A DNA stretch of 34,463 nucleotides from Bifidobacterium miconisargentati. Its GTDB lineage: Bacteria; Actinomycetota; Actinomycetes; Actinomycetales; Bifidobacteriaceae. Positions 16,289-24,143 of the stretch are shown here, one piece after another (position 1 is the stretch's first letter; each line of letters starts with the position of its first letter). The position numbers were made by a program, and so were the translations under genes. The notes under the pieces were generated by a model. That model was not told the DNA's origin, searched no databases, and saw only the letters and a program-made list of their open reading frames with translations. The stretch lies in the NCBI RefSeq assembly GCF_019331675.1, contig NZ_JAHBBJ010000022.1, forward strand, positions 1 through 34,463, written 5' to 3'.

Positions 16289-16600
16289 TCAGGCCGCAAC
16301 CAGTTCGCCATGAGCGGCGTATTCGTACGAATGTTCGTACAGATACGTGGTAGAGATGTCGATGTCACCGCCGCACCAAGTCAGGATGCCGTGATCGATA
16401 CGGAAGTCCTCGAACGTCTTCTCATCCCGCAATGGGGCGAAGGCGGGAGCATCGTCGTACATTTCGGTGAAATCACACAGGCGCGTCTCGCCGGTGGAGA
16501 ACGTCACCAGCATGATGTGGTCATCCGTGACGCGGGCCGAACGGATTTCCAGTTCCTGAGCGGGTTCATCCGCATACAGGATGCCGTTTACCTCGAACAT
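16289..16600 (-). CDS. DUF2442 domain protein
   Basis: A 103-aa protein of the DUF2442 family, visible from the HIMLVTFSTGETRLCDF strand pair, FAPLRDEKTFEDFRID and ILTWCGGDIDISTTYLYEHS. The family has no established activity. It is very often encoded beside DUF4160, as here: the DUF4160 stop lies 15 nt upstream on the same strand, so the two form one operon. Such pairs resemble toxin-antitoxin modules, but this is inference. AAGGGAG precedes ATG 16600. The hairpin at 16271-16291 marks its 3' end. Confidence 0.85.
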   Translation of the reverse strand: MFEVNGILYADEPAQELEIRSARVTDDHIMLVTFSTGETRLCDFTEMYDDAPAFAPLRDEKTFEDFRIDHGILTWCGGDIDISTTYLYEHSYEYAAHGELVAA

Positions 16601-16615
16601 GACAGGCTCCCTTCC

Positions 16616-16840
16616 TCACGAAAGCGGCTTGATACGGTCGAACGGACGTCCGGACACGGCCTCGTTCCACGCCTTGTACAGCTCATCCTCATGCAGCACC
16701 AGCCATGCGGCCACCAGCTTGTACTGCTTGGCTGGAAGTGAGCCTGCCAGCAGCTCGCCGTCGATGCCGATGGATGCCTTGAAATCGCCGTAGTACACAT
16801 GGACGTGCGGCTTGTGATGCTCGCTCTCGTCCTGATACAT
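16616..16840 (-). CDS. DUF4160 domain protein, N-terminus missing or frameshifted
   Basis: The reading frame from ATG 16840 gives 74 aa: MYQDESEHHKPHVHVYYGDF, GIDGELLAGSLPAKQYKL, then a helix with LHEDELYKAWNEA. This is DUF4160, but it lacks the usual N-terminal strand. That strand (GEQILGVIIR, normally running straight into MY) is encoded just upstream from GTG 16875 in a different frame, behind GGGGAAGGAG. ATG 16840 itself has no Shine-Dalgarno. The gene is therefore either frameshifted near 16841-16845 or translated from a weak internal start. It forms an operon with DUF2442. Confidence 0.7.
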   Translation of the reverse strand: MYQDESEHHKPHVHVYYGDFKASIGIDGELLAGSLPAKQYKLVAAWLVLHEDELYKAWNEAVSGRPFDRIKPLS

Positions 16841-17024
16841 CTGCGAATGATGACCCCGAGGATCTGTTCTCCCACAACTCCTTCCCCAATCGGTATCTCA
16901 TATGAGAAGAGGATTATCTCAGAGTATAGTCATACGGCAGAGTAACACCCTCCTCTATCAGATATCGACTCATAAGTTAAAATCAAGGGTTGAGAACGGC
17001 ATGTGCACAAGAAAGGTGAATCAT

Positions 17025-18113
17025 ATGGAATTCGAGGAAGCAATCAAAGCCGTCGCAGCCAAAGTTGCCGATTTGAAGGACTCAATCGAAACCGAAGAAG
17101 CAACCAAAACTGCGTTCATCATGCCGTTCATCGGCCAAGTGCTCGGATATGACGTATTCAACCCCACAGAGGTCGTGCCCGAATTCACCGCTGACGTTGG
17201 CGTGAAGAAGGGCGAGAAGGTCGACTATGCGCTCGTGCTCGACGACCAGGTGCAAATCCTCATCGAATGCAAGAAAATCGGCGTCCCGCTCTCCCTCGAA
17301 AACGCCAGCCAGCTCTACCGCTACTTCGCCACCACAAGAGCGCGCATCGGGGTTCTCACCAACGGTCAGGTGTGGAACTTCTACATGGACATCGACGAAC
17401 CCAACCGCATGGACTCCAAGCCGTTTCTCGTGCTCGATCTGCTCGACATCGACGAAACCATACTGCCGGAGCTGAAAAAGCTTACCAAGCCCGCATTCGA
17501 CATTGAATCCATCGCCAACAGCGCCGAAGAGCTGAAATACGTCGGCGCGCTGAAAAGAGCCGTGTCAGACGAGTTCAAGAACCCCTCGGACGAATTCGTC
17601 AAGATGCTAGCCGCACACGTCTATGACGGCGCATTCCGACAGAATGTCATGGATAAATTCCGTCCCTTGGTCGAGAAGGCATTAAAGCGATTCCTCTCGG
17701 ATCAGGTCAACGACCGACTCAAAACCGCGCTCGGAGCCGACGACATCAAAATGGGAACGGCAGACCCCGAGGAAACCGATACCACGCCGGAAGAGGGCAA
17801 CGAGGAACCCGACGACGGCATCGTGACCACCGAAGAGGAAATCGCAGCCTATCGAATCATCAAGGCCATCGCATGCCGCGTTGTCGACCCCGCCCGAGTC
17901 ACCATGCGCGACGCGAAAAGCTACTGTGCGATCCTCTTGGACGACAACAATCGCAAGCCCATCGTTCGACTTTTCTTCAATACGAAGCAGAAGTACATCG
18001 GCCTCTTTGACGAAAACCACAAATGCGAGCGCAAACCCATCGACGATTTGAACGGCATCTATCAGTTCGCCGATGAGATTGCCACTGACGTGGAACAGCT
18101 ACTGGCTCAGTGA
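17025..18113 (+). CDS. Orphan type I restriction HsdR N-terminal-domain protein
   Basis: A 362-aa protein with the HsdR-N/COG4748-like nuclease fold. The PD-(D/E)XK core is visible: FNPTEVVPEF, then KVDYALVLDD (the Asp) and ILIECKKI (Glu-x-Lys), followed by QLYRYFATTRARIGVLTNG, which is very typical of this group. There is no helicase/translocase domain, and no HsdM or HsdS is near, so it is not a type I restriction subunit as it stands. The C-terminal part has an acidic linker (about 248-275) and a small domain with IGLFDENHKCERKPIDDLNG. AAAGGTG precedes ATG 17025. Possible roles are an orphan defence nuclease or a nucleic-acid-binding protein. Confidence 0.85.
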   Translation: MEFEEAIKAVAAKVADLKDSIETEEATKTAFIMPFIGQVLGYDVFNPTEVVPEFTADVGVKKGEKVDYALVLDDQVQILIECKKIGVPLSLENASQLYRYFATTRARIGVLTNGQVWNFYMDIDEPNRMDSKPFLVLDLLDIDETILPELKKLTKPAFDIESIANSAEELKYVGALKRAVSDEFKNPSDEFVKMLAAHVYDGAFRQNVMDKFRPLVEKALKRFLSDQVNDRLKTALGADDIKMGTADPEETDTTPEEGNEEPDDGIVTTEEEIAAYRIIKAIACRVVDPARVTMRDAKSYCAILLDDNNRKPIVRLFFNTKQKYIGLFDENHKCERKPIDDLNGIYQFADEIATDVEQLLAQ

Positions 18114-18247
18114 CATCTACCGACCCGTACATGCTCGTCGCGGCGGAACCGTCCACCCTTTGGACGAGTCAAAGAGCGCGGATGCATGAAGGAGCGCATA
18201 CGTACAAAACGCCGTAGACATTAGCATCGTCCTCGCCTTAAGTGTCA

Positions 18248-18285
18248 AACAGTCCCGGCCACTCTTCTTGAGCGCCGGGACTGTT
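18248..18285. terminator. Bidirectional terminator between convergent genes
   Basis: A 12-bp perfect stem AACAGTCCCGGC (18248-18259) / GCCGGGACTGTT (18274-18285) with a 14-nt loop. It lies between the HsdR-N-like gene (plus) and the PIN-like gene (minus), and each side has a short T-containing tail. Confidence 0.7.
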
Positions 18286-18293
18286 GCATCCAA

Positions 18294-18911
18294 TCAGCGT
18301 TTCATGATTGTCGTAACGACACGGAATCTCTCTGCTCTGATCTTGCTGCACCATTGTTCGGGTGTCATAAGTACCATTGGCGGGATGATGTCCGCTTTTC
18401 GCGGTTCGAGAACTTTAATCATTTTTCGGTCATAGGTGAGGCATATTCGCTGGCATAGCGCCGATTCCGGGTGTATATCGGCTAGGCATTTCATCACGCT
18501 TCCGTCTTCGTAGTCCAGTGGCGGATTCAGGTATGTGCCATTGAGGGGCGTTATCGTTCCGCCGGTCGTTTCAATGAGGCTGTATATCATTTCGATGATG
18601 GGCTGCGCTTCGTCGAAGCTCCATCCGAGTCCTGAATCTTCCGCCGATCCCTGTCCTTTTGGCTGTCTGGCTTTATAGGCCACGGTCTCGAGAATGTGGA
18701 TGCCGGAGCATATTTCAATCGGCGAGCCATCGGGAAAAGGCTCTAGAAGCGTAGCGAACGTGCAGAACACGTCGCTTGCGTTGCGTCTGCTTCTGGCTTC
18801 CCGCAACCTGTTCTGAAAATCGTCAATGGTGAAGCCGCGGCCAAGTTCGCGAGCCGCGGTGAGATAGACGTTGACGTCGGGGACAACGACGTATGGGGCG
18901 TTCTGCGGCAT
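18294..18911 (-). CDS. PIN-like domain protein, probable toxin
   Basis: A 205-aa protein starting VVVPDVNVYLTAARELG, the first strand of a PIN-type ribonuclease with its acidic residue (Asp12). A late segment CLTYDRKMIKVLEP offers the second conserved Asp near the C-terminal strand. The Glu residues in between are not assigned with confidence, so the fold call is tentative. It begins 9 nt after the stop of the Panacea/SocA-like gene, with GAGG 8 nt before the ATG, so the two are co-transcribed. That arrangement and the partner type suggest the toxin half of a toxin-antitoxin pair acting on RNA. Confidence 0.6.
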   Translation of the reverse strand: MPQNAPYVVVPDVNVYLTAARELGRGFTIDDFQNRLREARSRRNASDVFCTFATLLEPFPDGSPIEICSGIHILETVAYKARQPKGQGSAEDSGLGWSFDEAQPIIEMIYSLIETTGGTITPLNGTYLNPPLDYEDGSVMKCLADIHPESALCQRICLTYDRKMIKVLEPRKADIIPPMVLMTPEQWCSKIRAERFRVVTTIMKR

Positions 18912-18920
18912 CGGGCGGCC

Positions 18921-19499
18921 TCAGGAAAGGGTAAGGACACGTGCGTTCCGGCGGGCGCGGGAGAACAGTTCGTCGTACATGCCCTCGTTTTCCTGCGGCT
19001 TGCAGTAGTTGCCCGGCGTATGATCAGAGGCGGTTTGCGATCTGGTCTCCGCATCCAGCTCATAACCGGGCCACGCCTCCACTAGTTCATTCCATGGAAT
19101 GGGACGGAACGGGCCTTGTTCCCGGTAATACTTGGACCATGGCCCCATGTCATGAGTGGCGTTCACCAGGTTTCCAGGGCTCAGGGGTGCGAATTCCCCC
19201 CATATACGGGAAAGGGTGTCAAGCTGTTCCTCGGTCAACGGCTTAAGTTCTGTACGGGGTTCGTGAATGTCGCTATCCCCGGAATCGCCATATGTCTTAC
19301 GGACAGCTTCGGTGACGGGGCCGTATGGATACGCCATCACTTCCTCATCGTAGAGTTTCTCGTGATTGTCATAGCCGTACAGGCTCTGAGAAAGCGATAC
19401 GAGCTTCTGCAGAGCCAGTCTGCTAATCGGGCATCCCTCCTGCTCGGCGACCGCGATGAACCATGCGGCCACATCGAGGCTACTCAATTGATTCGTCAT
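18921..19499 (-). CDS. Panacea (DUF4065, SocA-like) domain protein, probable antitoxin
   Basis: A 192-aa protein. DVAAWFI (9-15), ISRLALQKLVSLSQSLYGY and EEVMAYPYGPVTEAVRKTYG form the Panacea/DUF4065 core found in SocA and in many antitoxins. Residues after about 110 form an extension that is probably partner-specific. It is the first gene of a two-gene operon with the PIN-like protein. A near-consensus promoter lies at 19538-19566. AAGGTG precedes ATG 19499. The domain is known to neutralise very different toxins, so the unusual partner here is worth attention. Confidence 0.75.
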   Translation of the reverse strand: MTNQLSSLDVAAWFIAVAEQEGCPISRLALQKLVSLSQSLYGYDNHEKLYDEEVMAYPYGPVTEAVRKTYGDSGDSDIHEPRTELKPLTEEQLDTLSRIWGEFAPLSPGNLVNATHDMGPWSKYYREQGPFRPIPWNELVEAWPGYELDAETRSQTASDHTPGNYCKPQENEGMYDELFSRARRNARVLTLS

Positions 19500-19537
19500 G
19501 TCAGGTCACCTTCTACCGTAATTGGTCTGAGGCGAGC

Positions 19538-19566
19538 ATTATAAAACTCTTTTCCCTCATTGTAAA
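19538..19566 (-). promoter_or_regulatory. Promoter of the Panacea/PIN operon
   Basis: On the minus strand: TTTACA (-35, 19561-19566), exactly 17 nt, TATAAT (-10, 19538-19543). This puts transcription start about 30 nt before ATG 19499. A small palindrome TCATTTTACAATGA overlaps the -35 box and could be an autoregulatory site. Confidence 0.8.
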
Positions 19567-19656
19567 ATGAATTACACCAAATATAGATGGCCGTGTCTTT
19601 TTTATCCGCTACGCGGAACTCTCGATGAGACGTGTTCCATGCAGCGGGGCGCAAGG

Positions 19657-20905
19657 CTAGGCGACCTCCTCGACCACTTCGACGTCGATGACGTCGAAGT
19701 GGAGGTATGAGATGGCGTTGCCGAGCAGGGCAGCAAGCGCTGCCGTGTCCCCGTAGGTGTACCGGTCGGTCAGGTGATGCCGGTGTGTTCATGATGGCGG
19801 TGCGCGCGTCGTCGGGCATGTTCGCGCGGGCCGTCATGCTCGCCGTCCAGTGGCGGGCGGAATGGACGTTGACCATCGGCAGGCCGGCGGCCTTCAACGA
19901 TTTCCGCCAGTTGTAGCGCTCCGTGGAGCTGCGTACCGGGTTGCCGCGCGAGTTCGTGAACACGAGCTGGCGGGGTCCGATGCCCAGCCGTTCGATGCGC
20001 GCCCACAGGCGGCCCCACAGGCTCTCCGAGACCGGGACGAACCGTCTCGCGGCCCTCGTCTTCGGGGTCGTCAGCCACAGATCGCCGTACAGATGCTCGG
20101 CCTTGAGCCACCCCGGAATCTCCACGTCCCCGGGAAGTCCGTACTGCTGTATCTGCTGGCATACATCGATGCCGGGCACTCCGTCCCGGCGCTTCAACTG
20201 GAACGGCATGAGCGCATACCGCTCCCCCTCCCTCATGCCGGCCGCGAACGCGAGCTCGAACAGCAGCGCCCACGACTCGTCCACGTCCGCCACCGGCTGG
20301 GGGCCGCGCCGCTTCGCGCCCCGGTTGGGCACGGCCTCCAGCAGACGCTTCGGCTGGTCCGGGGCGAGTATCCTCACGTCGTTCGGCTCCACGCGGGGCG
20401 GACGCACCCTGCGGCACGGGTCCACGGGGATGAGCTCCTCCAATTCGGCCTGATCGAGCATCATCTTCAGGCTCACGAAATGGTCCTTCAACGTCGAGGG
20501 GGCCAACCGCTTGGACAGCACGCGCATGCATTTGCGGATATGGTCCGGGGTCAGCTCGTCCAGCCGCACGTACCCGATGACCGCCATGCACGCCCTGATG
20601 CGCCCCGCCCTCGTCCGGTACGTGGTCGGCTTCACGTTCACCCGGTACTCGTCCAGCCAACGCTGCGCGTAGTCCTTCAGATACGGGCTCTTCTTGCCGG
20701 GCAGGAGTCCGGTGCGCTCCATCTCCGTGATCTTCGCCTCGAACCGTTCGCGGGCGTCGGCCTTGGTGCGGCCCTTGGCCGAGACGCAGCGACGCTTGCC
20801 AGTGGCTGGGTCTCGGTCTATCTCCCGGCGGAACTCCCAGCTTCCGTCCGCGCGCTGGATGATGCTGCCCGCGCCTTTCGTGCGCCGCCTGCCGGTCGTT
20901 GCCAT
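19657..20905 (-). pseudogene. Tyrosine-type integrase inactivated by two frameshifts
   Basis: An originally roughly 415-aa phage-type integrase. From ATG 20905 (GGGAGGG before it) it has the AP2-like arm-binding N-terminus (GSIIQRADGSWEFRREID), the SAM-like core, then AGMREGE (Arg225), TTPKTRAARR (Lys282) and HSARHW (His348, Arg351). After IM near residue 372 the frame is lost. In the next frame HTGIT is readable (from 19787), and after a second single-base loss at 19771-19772 the third frame gives DRYTYGDTAALAALLGNAIS with the catalytic Tyr, ending at TAG 19657. Continuing in the first frame yields a nonsense tail to 19496. The enzyme should be inactive unless the shifts are bypassed. It is divergent from the intact integrase at 21384. 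Confidence 0.85.
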
Positions 20906-21039
20906 GATGTCCCTCCCTTGTCGGGGAGCGCCTTCGAGCATCCGCCGGGAAGCGCCCTCGAAAAGGGCACTCTATCCGCACTCTATCCGGGTCACAAACG
21001 GCCAGAAACGGGGCATAATCGGCCATTTTCCGTTAATCG

Positions 21040-21098
21040 AAAAACGGCGCGATTCGCACGTTTCCGAGAACCGAAAACGTTGGAATCACGCCGTTTTT
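21040..21098. repeat. Long imperfect inverted repeat between the divergent integrases
   Basis: AAAAACGGCGCGATTC (21040-21055) pairs with GAATCACGCCGTTTTT (21083-21098) with a single mismatch. It is followed by GGGG-TTTCA-CCCC (21101-21113). The gap 20906-21383 also holds a tandem GCACTCTATCCG duplication near 20967-20990. There is no gene here. It could be a terminator or part of an attachment region. Confidence 0.6.
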
Positions 21099-21203
21099 GA
21101 GGGGTTTCACCCCCTACTTCGAGACATTGAACTTGAACTCGTTGAGTCTCAAATTCTACATGGTCTCGACCTTGTGGAATCGTTGGAACTATGCGGTTTG
21201 TGT

Positions 21204-21270
21204 TTCGCACAGAAAACGATTCGCACAGGTCTTTCGCACAGGAACCGTTCCACTCGGCTCCGTGCGAAAG
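21204..21270. repeat. TTCGCACAG repeat cluster upstream of the intact integrase
   Basis: Direct copies of TTCGCACAG at 21204-21212, 21220-21228 and 21233-21241, an inverted TTTCGCAC at 21262-21269, and a shorter TTCGCAC at 21053. The unit spacing of 16 and 13 nt and the position 115-180 nt before the integrase start suggest arm-type integrase or accessory-protein binding sites. Confidence 0.6.
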
Positions 21271-21383
21271 CAAAAAATAGCCTGTCACCATCACGGTACT
21301 TGGTGCCCAACATAGCACCGAACGGAGCCTGACTCACCGAGCCGGGCGGCAGGCGACCCGCATAGCATGAAAGGGCAACGACC

Positions 21384-23417
21384 ATGACCAGCAGCAAGGA
21401 CGGCGTCGACGCTTCGAAGGGGAAGTCGAAGCGGGTACGCCGCAAGCCCATCGACTACCTGCCGAACGTGAGGCTCTACGAACCCACGAGCAACGACGGG
21501 AAGGGCCGGTACTGGCGCGCGAGGGTCACGATGCCGGATGGTCGGACCTCCGACGTGAACGCCCCGACGAGGGACGCCGTGGTGGAGAAAGCGAAGGCGA
21601 AGCTGGGCTTCTACGTGCCGGGAGTGAGCACCTCATACCCCACGGTCCGCGAGGCGTGGGACCAGTACGCGCGGTCCGACGCGCACGACGCATGGAACAG
21701 CGGCACGACGCAGACGAAGACCGCGCAGATGCGCCGAGTATTCCTCGCCATCGGCGATCTGAGCGTCATGAAGGTCACCCCGAAGGACATCCAGCGCATC
21801 GACCTTGAAGGCATCTCCACGAGCCAGCAGACCCGGCTCAGGGCGAACGTCCGCGCGCTGTTCGACTACACAAAGAAGCTGTACGGCACGCAGGACGGGA
21901 CCTTCTTCGCGGGTCAGATGAAGGTGAACGCGAGCATCGCGAAGGAAAACGCCGCGAAGCGAGTCGTGAGCCTCGGCCTCATCCCCAACACGATGTACGT
22001 CGCGTCCCTCATCACGCTCACCGCCTCCACGATGAACGTCACGCCGCTCGACACTATCCTCGACGCCCATGACCAGATGATGCGGCTGCGCTCCCCACAC
22101 ATGAAGCAGCTGCTCGACCCCGCAACCGCCTCCTCAATCGAGGACGGGACCGACAAGGAGCCTGAGTGCATCACGACCATCGACCCGGTCACCGGCGAGA
22201 AGCTGCGCACCAGCCCGTGGGTCGAGGTGCCGATGGAGGGGTACGTGAGGGCGAACCCCACCGACGACCTCTGGCGCAGGGGACTGCCGGAGCAGTTCCT
22301 CATCAAGCCATACGGCACGCCCCACTACACGCGGGACATGCAGGGCTTCCTGCGCAGGCAGACCCTCGACCGCGCCGAACGCTACCGTATGCTCGCCGCA
22401 TGGTTCGGCATCGGCGCCGGCGGCGGCCTGCGCATCGGCGAGGAACTCGCCCTCCGCATCAGTCACCTGCTCACGCCCGCGCAGGCCGAGTTCCTGTTCG
22501 TCACCGCGCACATCCAGCGATGGGACGAGGAGACCGAGAACGCATGGAAGATCGACGCCATGAAGCCCGGGCCCACGCGCGAGGGGTTCTACGGCGCCAT
22601 TCGCGTGGACGAGCAGTTCACCCAATCCGGTTCGACGTTCGCGCTCGGGCTGCCGAAGTGGAACTCCCCCGGCAACATGAAGCGCCGAACCGTGCACCTG
22701 CCGTACTACCTGCCGTCCCCGCTCCATTCCGGGGACAAGCGGAGCCTGCGCGAGCAGATAGCCGAGCACGTCGCCCGGTTCAAGCCGCATGACAATCCCG
22801 AGAACGACGCCTCGTTCTGGAGCAGCACGCCCACGGAGGTCGGCCTCCTCTGGTCCGAGGGATACGTTCCCATCGGCTGGATTCTCCTGCAGCGGCTCAC
22901 GGACCTGTGGAACAACAAGGCGCTCGACCGCGCCTCCACCGACGCGCTCACTCACGACGTGCTCCTCGGCGAGAAGCAGGCGAACTACCAGCGCATGCTC
23001 CTCTTCCCGACCCGCAAGCCGGTGAAGGACAAGGAAGCCGCGAGGAACACGGACATCGCACGGCCCGAGGGATGGACCGGTCAGGTCAGCGTCATCCCCG
23101 GAACCGGAAACTACATCCATCCATCGAACCTCCAAGCGGACCTGAACCCCATCTTCGACTACGTCAGCGCCCGCCTCCAGCTCTTCCCCGGCGCGTACCC
23201 GGAGGGACACGACCCCGACGCGAAGGGCGGACGCAAGGGATGGACGCACCATTCGCTGCGCCACTACATGGCCAGCAGCCGCATCGCCATGGGCGTTCCC
23301 CTCACGCTCATCAGCAGGGAACTCGGCCACGCGAGCCTCTCCACGACCATCAACGCATACATCCAGGTGCTGAACGAGGCGCAAGCCTCCGTTCCCTCCA
23401 GCGGGTTCGAGTACTAA
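21384..23417 (+). CDS. Large tyrosine recombinase / integrase
   Basis: A 677-aa site-specific recombinase, much longer than the usual 350-450 aa. The catalytic set is complete: Arg350 in GAGGGLRIGEELAL, His623-x2-Arg626 in HHSLRHYM, His649 in RELGHASLSTT, and Tyr659 in NAYIQV. The N-terminal 90 residues resemble an arm-binding region (GRYWRARVTMPDGRTSDV), followed by a SAM-like core at about 90-165. Two extra stretches (about 190-330 and 390-560) separate the catalytic blocks and account for the size. ATG 21384 has AAAGGG upstream. It is the likely driver of the element to its right and may act on the repeats described there. Confidence 0.92.
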   Translation: MTSSKDGVDASKGKSKRVRRKPIDYLPNVRLYEPTSNDGKGRYWRARVTMPDGRTSDVNAPTRDAVVEKAKAKLGFYVPGVSTSYPTVREAWDQYARSDAHDAWNSGTTQTKTAQMRRVFLAIGDLSVMKVTPKDIQRIDLEGISTSQQTRLRANVRALFDYTKKLYGTQDGTFFAGQMKVNASIAKENAAKRVVSLGLIPNTMYVASLITLTASTMNVTPLDTILDAHDQMMRLRSPHMKQLLDPATASSIEDGTDKEPECITTIDPVTGEKLRTSPWVEVPMEGYVRANPTDDLWRRGLPEQFLIKPYGTPHYTRDMQGFLRRQTLDRAERYRMLAAWFGIGAGGGLRIGEELALRISHLLTPAQAEFLFVTAHIQRWDEETENAWKIDAMKPGPTREGFYGAIRVDEQFTQSGSTFALGLPKWNSPGNMKRRTVHLPYYLPSPLHSGDKRSLREQIAEHVARFKPHDNPENDASFWSSTPTEVGLLWSEGYVPIGWILLQRLTDLWNNKALDRASTDALTHDVLLGEKQANYQRMLLFPTRKPVKDKEAARNTDIARPEGWTGQVSVIPGTGNYIHPSNLQADLNPIFDYVSARLQLFPGAYPEGHDPDAKGGRKGWTHHSLRHYMASSRIAMGVPLTLISRELGHASLSTTINAYIQVLNEAQASVPSSGFEY

Positions 23418-23557
23418 CGCCACCGGCACAAGGCTCCGCCCCTACGCGAGGTCGCACGGGAGCGGGGCCCATGCGACCTCGCATAAGACGCACCGCAGGA
23501 CCATGCGGCACGAAAACCCAAAACAAACGCAAAACCAGTATCAAAAACCGTCCATCC

Positions 23558-23580
23558 GGAAAGTCAGAACCACTCGCGCC
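23558..23580 (+). repeat. Modular repeat, half copy F
   Basis: GGAAAGTCAGAACCACTCGC, then GCC, matches the 3' half of copy C (GGAAAGACACAAGACCACCG, then GCGCC). The expected 5' half (GGTGGTC block) is not recognisable, so this copy is degenerate or truncated. Confidence 0.5.
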
Positions 23581-23696
23581 AGCCCTCGTTCCCCTCATGA
23601 CTTGATTAGAAGAGGATCACCAGCGCCGCGATTCATCCTGTTCGCCGAGGCGCATACCTTCGTTCGGAACTGCTTTCGCACCGGTTCCCCCCTCCT

Positions 23697-23780
23697 GCGC
23701 GAAGTCGCACACAGCCTCGCTCGCCCCGCCACGCGAAGTCGCACACGCTCCCGTCATTCGTGCCGCGCGTAGTCGCACAA
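23697..23780 (+). repeat. Three iteron-like direct repeats with a 34-bp period
   Basis: GCGCGAAGTCGCACAC (23697-23712), ACGCGAAGTCGCACAC (23731-23746) and GCGCGTAGTCGCACAA (23765-23780). Start-to-start distances are exactly 34 and 34 bp, and the 18-bp spacers are unrelated. A further ACGCGAGGTCGCAC lies at 23444. The TCGCACA core is shared with the repeats in front of the integrase. They are probably binding sites of an element-encoded protein. Confidence 0.65.
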
Positions 23781-24143
23781 GCCGATTCCAGCCGCCTCGA
23801 CGTAGGCCCCGTCGACGCATCGGAGCCCGCGAGAACGAGCGACCTGCGTTCCCGATGACCATCACGGAGCAGCGCATAGTGGCCACCGGCGAGCAGTCGC
23901 GTTCCAGCGGCTACCTCAAACCTTCGGGACCAGCCGCACACGGCAGGAATGACAATCGAACAAACGTTTCACAAATCACGAATCACAGGAACGTCACCGC
24001 CGAAACCAAGCGAGAACACCAGTCGAACAGAAGTTCGAGGATGAGCGCGGATGGTCTGGAACCATTGGGTTTTCGTGAGGTACGCCGTGTGGTACATTGG
24101 ATCGCAATACATCGTACATTTGTTCGATTGGTGGTGGTTTGGC

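Larger units (their letters stand above)
23418..24143. other. Gene-free region after the integrase
   Basis: About 725 bp without a convincing gene. It contains a self-palindromic ATGCGACCTCGCAT (23471-23484), a hairpin CCGCA/TGCGG (23493-23508), the 3' half of the modular repeat (23558-23580), a related GGATCACCAGCGCCGCG (23606-23622), the 34-bp-period repeats (23697-23780), and three TACAT words just before the next gene (24089-24120). Confidence 0.5.

Noticed and set aside
21129..21141. 13-nt match to the 18-bp direct repeats as a definite attachment core
   Set aside because: The match is short, simple (two overlapping GAAC words) and not in a coding context, so it could be coincidence. 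It is mentioned only as a hint.
23697..23780. Regular 16-bp repeats with 18-bp spacers as a small CRISPR array
   Set aside because: Only three units, short repeat and spacer, imperfect repeats and no cas gene nearby. Iteron-like sites are more likely.
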